64,000 nucleotides of DNA from Candidatus Obscuribacterales bacterium. Lineage in GTDB: Bacteria; Cyanobacteriota; Vampirovibrionia; Obscuribacterales; Obscuribacteraceae. Location of the stretch: positions 217,367-281,366 of the forward strand of contig JAGVKG010000029.1 in the NCBI GenBank assembly GCA_020050685.1. The letters run 5' to 3'. Numbering within the stretch: position 1 is the stretch's first letter; every line of letters starts with the position of its first letter. Shown here in pieces: positions 39,703 to 47,900 of the stretch. Both the position numbers and the translations under genes were made by a program. The notes below the pieces were generated by a model. The model saw only the letters and a list, made by a program, of their open reading frames with translations, did not search any database and was not told the DNA's origin.

Positions 39703-41709
39703 CTAGACGTTAATGCCGAAGCGCTGGAGATTTTCTGGCGTGGCGAGAAGGCTTTGTCTCAGTGGTGTCTTGCCAAATGCAGCAAGTACAACTGGTCGTG
39801 CGTCAACGACTTGCGTTCTGCCTCGTTGTCCATCACCTGGTCGTTTGTTGCTAGGTCCGTCTGGACGTTTGTTTCCCGGTCCATCCTGTCCGCGTTTGTA
39901 CGGCGGCGCACTGTGCCGATCGTTAAATCGTGTGGGAGCCATTACGCCACCACTAATTACGGAAGCGCCAACGACTTGTTTGCCGGCAAATCTTTCATGC
40001 AGGATTTTAGCGTTTTTGAAATCACCAATTGGAATTCTGGCAATTGGCTTGCCGCGATCACGTTGAAGAGAAAGAATTTCCAACTTGGATCCTTCAGCTT
40101 GCGTGAACAAAATAACGTGAGACTCCTTGTTACCTTGTTCTCCGGTGGCAAACTCATGCAATCCTTTCAGTACTGGATTATCGGCGACAAATTCCGCAAA
40201 TGGTTTTTCAACCGCTGTCCTCGATATGCTCATGAACGCAGCCAAGTCGGTTTGACCTTCGGCTGGTTGAGGAACAACGCCAAGCGTTTGCACCAATTCC
40301 GTATGCTTGATGATTGCGGCACCGACTACTGAAGGCTTGTCGCGGAAAGCATCAAACAATTTGTGTCTGATTGCAAAATCTACTGGCCAAAATCTGCTGA
40401 TCACCTTTCCATCATTGCTTTTCTTAACGACGATTTCCAGATCAGAGGCATAGGTTCGTTTAGCGATCGACGATTCTTCGGCAGCAATTTCTTGAGCATC
40501 ATCAGATGAATCGGCGCTCTCAAAAGTCGTGACACTATCAATTGCTTCTTCGGACTCTAGATCGGCTTCTTCTGCATCAGAATCTTCTGCATCATCTGCA
40601 GCAGCTTCTATCTCAGTCGACTCTTCGCTTATTTCAGCGCTCTCATCAGATGCCGCATCTTCACTGGCTAGCTCTTCAATATTTTCAGTTGCATCAGCTT
40701 CAATAGGCTCATTACTTACATCTTCATTCACTGATTCTGCAGTAACTTCACTTTCAGTGGCAGCATCAGAATCTGCAATATTCTCATTGGCACTGTCACC
40801 ACTTTCATTCGAATCGAGAGAAGCCTCAACATCAGCGCTGACATTTGCATCCGCGCTAGTTAAAGCAGATTGAACATCAGCAACATCACCTTGTTTCTGG
40901 AATAACAGAACATAAGAATCTTTCGGGAATCTGCGACGACGAGACATCTCGTGCAATTCTTTCAACACATCATTTATTTGAATGAATTCCAACGCAGGTT
41001 TACCGGCAGCTTTGCTGGAAACCGAAAGCAACTTTTGCAATTGAGCTTGCTTTTGCTCCGCTTCGTCTTCCTTGCTCTCATCCGGTTGCGGCACTTTGCC
41101 AATCACTGCCAACAAATCTTTTTCCACAATCAAAGCCGCACCAACAATTGGCTCGTTCAAATAAGTCTGATGCAACTTAATATCATCGCGAAACTCGTGT
41201 GGGCGAATTCTCGTAAACACACGTCCATCGTTAGTGGTGTGCGTGATGAGCTGCAATGCACCATCGCCCTCTTCGCGGAACAACAAAACATACGCGCCCT
41301 TGGGCGATGCCTTCTTGATGTTCTTCTTAAGTTCGCCAAGCACCGGATGATCCTTCACCCATTTGTGAATTTGCTTGTTCTCGGACTTCTCTTCATTCTT
41401 CACCAATTCGGAAAAATGATCTTCAATGAGCTGCATATGCTCTTCGGCCAGTTGTTTAGTGTGCAATCGATTCAAAGCCTTTTTGTCGCTCGCAAGTCTG
41501 GCAAAGCCAGGAAAGCTGGAGAGAATTTCTTCCAGCTCGCGCACCATTCGTTGTGCACAACCACGATCAGTTTGGGAATTCTCTTTCACATATTCACGAC
41601 AAGCAGTGACCGCGGCGAGCAGATCTCGCAGCGTTTTTTGGTGGTTGCCTTCTTCGCTTGGCGAATAGCCGGCAACCGCTGTCTTCACTTGTTCCAGCTC
41701 TTGTTCCAT
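39703..41709 (-). CDS. Protein with three copies of an unrecognised domain and an acidic insert
   Basis: A 668-residue protein I do not recognise. There is no signal peptide or membrane helix, so it is probably cytosolic. After an N-terminal helical region (1-115) an approximately 90-residue unit occurs three times: residues 121-208, 247-482 and 511-648. Each has the pattern N/HPVL-x-x-L, then YVLLF or HVILF, a GK/GR-x-I/F-x-R strand, a LH-x-x-F/Y-x-x-K/E-P-I/V-VGA segment, and V-x-G-K/V-VPQP. Unit 2 is split by a roughly 140-residue Glu/Asp/Ser/Ala insert (275-418), and unit 3 by a basic Gly/Pro/Lys/Arg insert (589-635). GAGAGAAA precedes the ATG. It may bind nucleic acid or ribosomes through the charged inserts, but that is speculation. 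Confidence 0.85.
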   Translation of the reverse strand: MEQELEQVKTAVAGYSPSEEGNHQKTLRDLLAAVTACREYVKENSQTDRGCAQRMVRELEEILSSFPGFARLASDKKALNRLHTKQLAEEHMQLIEDHFSELVKNEEKSENKQIHKWVKDHPVLGELKKNIKKASPKGAYVLLFREEGDGALQLITHTTNDGRVFTRIRPHEFRDDIKLHQTYLNEPIVGAALIVEKDLLAVIGKVPQPDESKEDEAEQKQAQLQKLLSVSSKAAGKPALEFIQINDVLKELHEMSRRRRFPKDSYVLLFQKQGDVADVQSALTSADANVSADVEASLDSNESGDSANENIADSDAATESEVTAESVNEDVSNEPIEADATENIEELASEDAASDESAEISEESTEIEAAADDAEDSDAEEADLESEEAIDSVTTFESADSSDDAQEIAAEESSIAKRTYASDLEIVVKKSNDGKVISRFWPVDFAIRHKLFDAFRDKPSVVGAAIIKHTELVQTLGVVPQPAEGQTDLAAFMSISRTAVEKPFAEFVADNPVLKGLHEFATGEQGNKESHVILFTQAEGSKLEILSLQRDRGKPIARIPIGDFKNAKILHERFAGKQVVGASVISGGVMAPTRFNDRHSAPPYKRGQDGPGNKRPDGPSNKRPGDGQRGRTQVVDARPVVLAAFGKTPLRQSLLATPENLQRFGINV

Positions 41710-41810
41710 TTATATGTTTCTCTCAGTCATATTCTACTGTGATCGGTGGCTTCATCTACGGTTGATTCCTTTATATTATTGATGGGTTTGGGGACAGAAA
41801 AACGTAGTCG

Positions 41811-41894
41811 TGCGGTGAATAGGCCTTTTATTCGCCGCATACCGTGCGGTGAATAACCTTGATAATGCGGTGAATAGGGGGTATAATCACCGCA
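41811..41894 (+). promoter_or_regulatory. Promoter and paired operators of the Fic gene
   Basis: Two inverted repeats share the half-site TGCGGTGAATA and the same 7-bp spacer: 41811-41821 with 41829-41839, and 41866-41876 with 41884-41894. A fifth half-site in direct orientation is at 41845-41855 and a degenerate sixth at 41900. TTGATA (41859-41864), a 17-bp spacer and TATAAT (41882-41887) form a near-consensus promoter; its -10 overlaps the last operator half. This fits tight repression, probably by the winged-helix tail of the Fic protein itself. Confidence 0.75.
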
Positions 41895-41928
41895 GATAGT
41901 GCGGAGATTAAATCAAGGAATATGTCCA

Positions 41929-43026
41929 ATGTATATCTATCAACTATCCGATTGGCCTAATTTTTACTGGAAATCAGAGAAAATAGCCGAGCCTTTAGCA
42001 GCTGTCCGCCACCAACAAGGGCGGCTAATCGGTCGCATGGAAGCACTGGGATTTCCTCTGCAAGAAGAAGCCGTATTCCGCACCCTGACACAAGAAATTC
42101 TCATGACAAGCGAAATAGAAGGTCAAATTTTTGATCCCGATCAAGTTCGCTCGTCGCTAGCCCGTCGCCTGGGCATGAACCGCGCAGGTCTAAAACCAGC
42201 CGATCGCGATGTCGAAGGCACAGTTGACATGATGTTGGATGCAACGCGCCATTACGACCAACCCCTGACAGCCGAGAGATTATTTTCTTGGCATGCAGCC
42301 CTATTTCCTACCGGGCACAGCGGCATCAGCAAGATCAAAACTGCAACTTGGCGCGATGACTCATCAGGACCAATGCAAGTGATATCCGGTCCGGTCGGTC
42401 GCGAAAAAATTCACTATGAGGCACCACCGGCAGACCAACTGCAAAAAGAAATGAAGGAATTTCTCAATTGGTTCGAGGGTGGAACGCAATTTGATCCGGT
42501 GCTGAAAGCGGCCGTTGCGCACCTTTGGTTTGTCACCATCCACCCGTTTGATGATGGCAACGGTAGAATTGCTCGCGCGATTGCCGATCTTGCTTTGGCG
42601 CGATCAGAAAAAACTGCGCAGCGCTTTTATAGCATGTCTGCGCAAATTCGTTTGGAGCGTAATGCTTACTACGATATCCTCGAGCTGACGCAAAAAGGAA
42701 AGCTCGACATAACCTTATGGCTTGAGTGGTTTCTTGCTTGTCTTGGTCGCGCCATGGACGGTGCGCAAACAACATTGGGCGCCGTTTTACGCAAGGCGCA
42801 TTTTTGGGAATCGACGGCAAGCTTTTCGATCAACGAACGGCAAAAACAAATTCTCAATCGTTTGATTGACGGATTCGAAGGCAAGCTGACTACATCCAAG
42901 TGGGCGAAATTAGCAAAGTGCTCGCAAGACACAGCCTTGCGCGACATAAATGAGCTGGTGCAAAACGGTGTCTTGATCAAAGAAGCATCGGGCGGGCGTA
43001 GCACGAGTTATTCTTTGACAGAATAA
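41929..43026 (+). CDS. Class II Fic-family protein with C-terminal winged helix
   Basis: A 365-residue Fic protein, which transfers AMP or a related nucleotide moiety to target hydroxyls. The N-terminus (IYQLSDWPNFYW) is the DUF4172-type Fic N-domain. The inhibitory motif TSEIEG (60-65; S/T-x-x-x-E-G/N type) precedes the Fic core, making it class II and self-inhibited. The catalytic motif HPFDDGNGRIAR at 205-216 is complete. The C-terminal part (about 300-365, TSKWAKLAKCSQDTALRDINEL) is a winged-helix DNA-binding domain. ATG 41929 is preceded by AAGGA; the GTG at 41899 would lie inside the transcript start region. The gene stands alone behind its operators and beside a toxin-antitoxin pair. 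Confidence 0.93.
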   Translation: MYIYQLSDWPNFYWKSEKIAEPLAAVRHQQGRLIGRMEALGFPLQEEAVFRTLTQEILMTSEIEGQIFDPDQVRSSLARRLGMNRAGLKPADRDVEGTVDMMLDATRHYDQPLTAERLFSWHAALFPTGHSGISKIKTATWRDDSSGPMQVISGPVGREKIHYEAPPADQLQKEMKEFLNWFEGGTQFDPVLKAAVAHLWFVTIHPFDDGNGRIARAIADLALARSEKTAQRFYSMSAQIRLERNAYYDILELTQKGKLDITLWLEWFLACLGRAMDGAQTTLGAVLRKAHFWESTASFSINERQKQILNRLIDGFEGKLTTSKWAKLAKCSQDTALRDINELVQNGVLIKEASGGRSTSYSLTE

Positions 43027-43122
43027 ACCACATCCCAAATTAATCTCCTGACAATCCTCTTCGATTGAACTTTTTCAGGGTTCGTCCGTCTTTAACAATG
43101 GGGACCCGAGAATAGTCACGCT

Positions 43123-43147
43123 ATATGGTATAGCACCACATATGGTA
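43123..43147 (+). promoter_or_regulatory. Direct-repeat operator candidate of the tumE/tumA pair
   Basis: ATATGGTA occurs at 43123-43130 and again at 43140-43147, 17 bp apart, ending 8 bp before the toxin ATG. This is a plausible autoregulatory site; no clear -35 box was found. Confidence 0.35.
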
Positions 43148-43155
43148 AGATCACA

Positions 43156-43443
43156 ATGGAAGCGACAATTTTTATACGATCACAAGAAAAGCGTCCTGAC
43201 GGTTCTACCGTCTCAATTATCATATGGCAATTACCGCACCCAACAAAAGATCGCCCTCATGGCTACAAATATCGTCTCAATTATTCACTAAAGGACGGCA
43301 CTCTAATAGTAAGGTACGACAACAAGATCGGAAAAGGTGACCATAAGCACATCGGCACTGACCAAATGCCATATTCATTCGTAAATGTAGACAAACTTGT
43401 GGATGACTTTTTGGCAGATATAAGAAACGCGCAAAGCGGGTGA
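43156..43443 (+). CDS. tumE: TumE-family toxin (DUF6516)
   Basis: A 95-residue protein matching the TumE/DUF6516 family by its C-terminal half: VRYDNKIGKGDHKHIG followed by MPYSFVNVDKLVDDFLADI. TumE is the toxin of the TumE-TumA toxin-antitoxin system; its molecular target is not something I can read here. The toxin-first order and 4-bp overlap with the next gene fit this family. The ribosome site is weak (GGTAAG), which may keep toxin output low. Confidence 0.85.
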   Translation: MEATIFIRSQEKRPDGSTVSIIIWQLPHPTKDRPHGYKYRLNYSLKDGTLIVRYDNKIGKGDHKHIGTDQMPYSFVNVDKLVDDFLADIRNAQSG

Positions 43444-43814
43444 TTAAAGTGAAAAAGCAAAGTTTACTAATCGGAATACGCTCCTTAGATCAACTAGGGG
43501 AAGAAACCAAACGGGCGTTCCGGCGATTGACCCAAGGTTTGCCTCCAGAGCAACCCATCAATCGTCTTTACTTTGAAGATACAGCCACATTGTTTAAGTC
43601 ATTCACGCCAAAGCGCATGGAACTATTGCGTATGCTACGTCAGCATGGTCCCATTAGTATCAGGCAGCTGGCGAGCAAGCTCTCGCGTGATTACAGAAAC
43701 GTCTATGACGATATACAGCACCTACTAGACCTCGATTTGGTCAAGAAGAATAGGCAAGGTCTATTTCACGTTCCGTGGAGCAACATCACAATCGAATTAA
43801 GTCTGGCTGCTTAA
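43440..43814 (+). CDS. tumA: TumA-type antitoxin, winged-helix DNA-binding protein
   Basis: A 124-residue protein of the HVO_A0114-like winged-helix group that accompanies TumE toxins. The HTH reads LLRMLRQHGPISIRQLASKL with recognition helix SRDYRNVYDDIQHL, then the wing LVKKNRQGLFHVP. It starts with GTG at 43440 inside the last codons of tumE (4-bp overlap), so translation is coupled; a second in-frame GTG at 43449 is an alternative. It probably neutralises TumE and represses the pair through the upstream direct repeat. Confidence 0.82.
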   Translation: MIKVKKQSLLIGIRSLDQLGEETKRAFRRLTQGLPPEQPINRLYFEDTATLFKSFTPKRMELLRMLRQHGPISIRQLASKLSRDYRNVYDDIQHLLDLDLVKKNRQGLFHVPWSNITIELSLAA

Positions 43815-43831
43815 TACAACGATTAACCTTG

Positions 43832-44752
43832 CTAAATTGCCGGGACTGCCACCACTTGTTTTTGACCTGCGGCAAACATTTCCACTTCGTGATTTCTTGC
43901 GCGCGGTAAGATAACTTGGCGCGTATCACTTTCGACTATCGCAGGTGTTGCACTAAGCGGCGGCAAATTCGGTGGCGCTTGAAATTGACTTGCCATTCGT
44001 GGATAAAGCGACGTGACATCAACTACCGCAACCGGCGTGTGATCTCTATCCCCTCTCAAGGCAAGATATAATTTGCCGGAAGCAACTTCAGCCTTGATCA
44101 GCTTAGTGGTATCATCCGGAGTCAAAGCAACAGTGACCGTGCTTACTTGATTGGCAGCGTTGGTATCATTTCCCGTACGCTGCATCGTCGAGCCCACGGC
44201 CAATAATTCTACATCGGACAATATGCATCCGGTTTTCGTTTCGTGCCCGGAGCCGGCTGATGCCAGAACGTCAACATGACTTCCTGGCGCAACGAAACCG
44301 GCAACACCCGAACTTAGATCAACCGGCAAAGTCACTGCCCGGTATCCCGGTTTAAGTTTGCCTTCCAAGCCAGTCGATCTAATAGCAGCAAGATCGTGAA
44401 TGGAAATAAATGTGCCAGCAGGAATAGTATATTTTGCAAGACGGCCAACCGCCATGGAAGAAAACTGGATGTTACCAGAAGGTGGTGCACCCTGAGAATC
44501 GCGCTCTTCAAGTGCCTCGGAACTAATAACTGAACCTTCCTGAATATCTTTGACCGCGTAAACGGCGTGAAAGGTACGCGGCTTCGATTGGTCATCTAAT
44601 TGACGCCGAATCTCCGCCACCTTGTTCTGTTCCGCTTGAATAAAGGAAATAACGCTGCAAGTAACTGCAACTGCCAGCCCAACTACAGCTAACAAGACTA
44701 CCGGCACAGGCAACCTCGAAAGTCCAATAACTATTGCTCGCAATGGATTCAT
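43832..44752 (-). CDS. cpaB: Flp pilus assembly protein CpaB
   Basis: A 306-residue protein with an N-terminal membrane helix (VPVVLLAVVGLAVAVTCSVISFI), a periplasmic SAF domain (VYAVKDIQEGSVISSEALEER...IPAGTFISIHDL) and the RcpC/CpaB C-terminal domain (GYRAVTLPVDLSSGVAGFVAPGSHVDVLAS). CpaB/RcpC is a periplasmic component of Tad/Flp pilus systems. No cpaA, cpaC, cpaE or cpaF is adjacent, so the rest of the machine must be elsewhere. It is transcribed divergently from the neighbouring giant protein gene. The C-terminal 60 residues are less conserved. Confidence 0.92.
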   Translation of the reverse strand: MNPLRAIVIGLSRLPVPVVLLAVVGLAVAVTCSVISFIQAEQNKVAEIRRQLDDQSKPRTFHAVYAVKDIQEGSVISSEALEERDSQGAPPSGNIQFSSMAVGRLAKYTIPAGTFISIHDLAAIRSTGLEGKLKPGYRAVTLPVDLSSGVAGFVAPGSHVDVLASAGSGHETKTGCILSDVELLAVGSTMQRTGNDTNAANQVSTVTVALTPDDTTKLIKAEVASGKLYLALRGDRDHTPVAVVDVTSLYPRMASQFQAPPNLPPLSATPAIVESDTRQVILPRARNHEVEMFAAGQKQVVAVPAI

Positions 44753-44939
44753 CGCACACCCCCTGTTTGGAAAACCTCGCTTTCATCGCTTGAATATCGG
44801 CTAGTACCATTTCGCCGCATTTAGCCCGATCTGAACAGCGGATTTACCCCAGGTTTTAGAAAAACGCCGGAATTAGCAATTTAATTACAAGATCAGGCAT
44901 AATATTAATTGGAAGACTGGGGAGCATGGGGATTGGCGT

Positions 44940-47900
44940 GTGTCCAGAAACTGGCTCAAAGATACATGGCGTTCATGCGCTTTGCAGCGCATTGGTCGTG
45001 TTTTAGCCTTACTCTGCGCCCTTTTGCAGTTGCAGCTGGCGGCGTATGCCCAATGGAATTCTGAGAATTACGACTTATCATCAACCGAGCGCACCGCCCG
45101 TTCAACCGACCCGTTGACGCAGCCGGTCAATGTGAACGTTGGCGCCAAAGTACGAACGGTCACGCCAACAAGCATGCTAACTGCCGCCGAAGCAGTGGCG
45201 GTGAATCAGATTTTAGCGACCGGTCAGCAAAGTCTTTTGCTGAGCAGGAACGGTGCTGCAATTGGCGGGCAGTTGAACTTGACCAGGGACTTAAGTGCCC
45301 AAGTGCAAAATCTTGTTGTGCCCCAAGGCGTAACGGCACTTGGTGATTTCAGCACTATCAGCAATTTGAATCTCGCCGGCAATCTAAGCAACAGCGGCAA
45401 TATTTATGCTTATTCAAATTCCGCAAACTCAAGCGCAACTTTCGCCGCGAACAATATTTTGAATGGTCGAAACGGTTTGATGAGCACGGTCTTACCTCGA
45501 TCGCTCGCAAATGCGCTCGGGACGCCGAGAGAGTCAGTCGATTTGTCTCTCATTGCCAAGGATTCCATTGTTAATCACGGTCTAATAGAAAGTTCTGGTG
45601 CGCTCAATCTCGCAGCTAACAATATCGTCAATAGTTCCGTCCGTGCGAACACGGCATCATTACAAGCAGCGACCGGAGTAAACCTCCTTTCACCTAGCAT
45701 AACCAACAGCGGATCAATAACAACACTTGCCGGGAACATAAACGTCACGTCCGCAACAGCAGCCAATCTCAATTTCAACAACACAGGTGGTACGCTAAGT
45801 GCCCTCGCCGGCAATATCAACTTCCGCGATCCAACATTCACCGCCAAATTCGACGTATCCATTAAGGGTGGTGACTTCAATTCCAATGAACTCAATTTCT
45901 ATTCCGGTTACGGATCAGTAACTGGTCTCGTCGATAACGTCACAAGTACGACCAATATCTATGCTGGATCTGCAAATCTTGGAGCAGCAGGCGACAGTCT
46001 CACTTTGGGTACTCTAACGCTTAGCGAAGATCCCATCTTTTACAATCTATCTGGTGATCTTATCTTGAGCGGCGATATTACTACAAACGGAAATTTCCTC
46101 GCACTAATTGCATCTCGCAATGTCATCCACACTAGCGGCAAAATTGATACAAGTTCAGCGATGAGCGGCGGAAGACTGATCGTGGTAGCCGGATGGAAGG
46201 AGTCGGCTACAAATCCAATTCCACAACAAGGCAACAATGTTTCGACACTTACGATGCTACCGGTTGGCGGCTCTACAACAGGAGGCAAGATTGATTTTAC
46301 CGGCACAACACTGATCAGCACCGAAGGGAAATGCAGCAATTGTGGTGGCGGTGCAATTACTATGATTGCCTACGCTGGCACTGCAGATAAGTCAGGCACT
46401 ATTAAAGTTCCTTGTCCTATAAATGCAAATGGCACAATTGCCGGAGGTATTATTCAAATTTACGCTGGTGCTTCGAGTGGAGACTCAATTGTTCTGAACG
46501 ACATAAGCAATACTGGTAGCCATACAATGACATCATCAGCAATCACAATCGCAGCATCTCAGCCGAGTGTTGGTGGTCGCCTGGTTGCGCAGGGAGGGGG
46601 ACTAAGTCTCTCTCCAAGCTTTAACGGATTTCTGATCACAAATGGAAATATCAGGTACGGAAATATTAGAACATTTGGTGGAGCTGTAACCATTGCCACT
46701 AATGGAACAAAATCAGGCGGAACAATTATCACCTTAGCTTCAACGCCAGCACCTAACGGAAATGACAATGGCAGCGGAGGCGTAAGCGGAAGTGAAAATG
46801 AACCTGCCCCACTAATTATTCGAGCAGATCTAATGACGAGTTTAGATCTTACGGATCCACTGGTAGTCGCTTCCTTGTTGCAACTCCAACAAGAGCAGCC
46901 TTCCTTGATTGGTGGCACACTACTGGTCACCAATGGCATTGCCATTGGTGGCAATCTAATTTTGACATCCACTACTGATTTGTCACAACTGACGGCGCAG
47001 CATATTCCAGAAGGCGTCACTTTAACTTTAGAGGGATTCGATTTGGAGAATCCCATTAATATCAACTTGGCTAACGAACCATATTCAGCTGTGACAATCA
47101 AGGGAACCCAAGAATTTATCGATACCGGAATGGCGGTAATCAATATAACCGGCAGTGCAGCTACCTCAGCACTAACAATTTATGACAACGGCAAATTGCT
47201 TAGCGATGGCAACCTAAGTATCAATATCAGCGGTGGTTTCACAACCAATGGAACCATCGCAGTAAGCAATGGCAGCTTAGCAATTGCAACTATGGCAGGC
47301 AGCCGCGGTCAAATAAATCATTACAGAGGGAATATCTCAGCTAGCGAGTCAATCTCGTTATCAGCAGACGGCGCGACCAACATCCGAGGTACACTGTCGT
47401 CCGATACTATTACTGTGCATGGAAACGACGGACTATTTGTAGCTGGTAATATTGTGGCAAGTGGAGAAACTGGATCGATCTCACTAACCACTGGTTTGTT
47501 GCGTTACCTAACACTAGAAGGCGAAGGTCTGATAGCTAGTACTATTAATATTACAACCAGCCTAATACTTCAAAAAAAGGGAGAAGCCATTTCCTCCAAC
47601 ACCCTAAACTTGAAGATTCAAGGCGATGTAGGAACACCAAGCGCACCACTATTGATTGATGCGAATGAACTACGAGTGAATTCGGCAGCAGGTGTTTGGC
47701 TCCAAAGTCGAAATCCAGGTCTGACAATTCATGAATCATCCAGTGCTGGTTTCTTTGACGTGAAGGTTCCTGGAACAATCCAAGTTAAGGGCGAGATCAA
47801 GGCAGGCACAATTTCCCTGGCAGCAACAAGTAACAATGGTTCAATCATAATTGATAGTCCAATGGGCCGATATTCCGACGGATCGATATCGCTGACCGCC

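Noticed and set aside
39754..40332. Plus-strand open frame of 192 residues within the triple-repeat protein gene
   Set aside because: It is antisense to a well-supported gene with internal repeats and has no ribosome site or domain.
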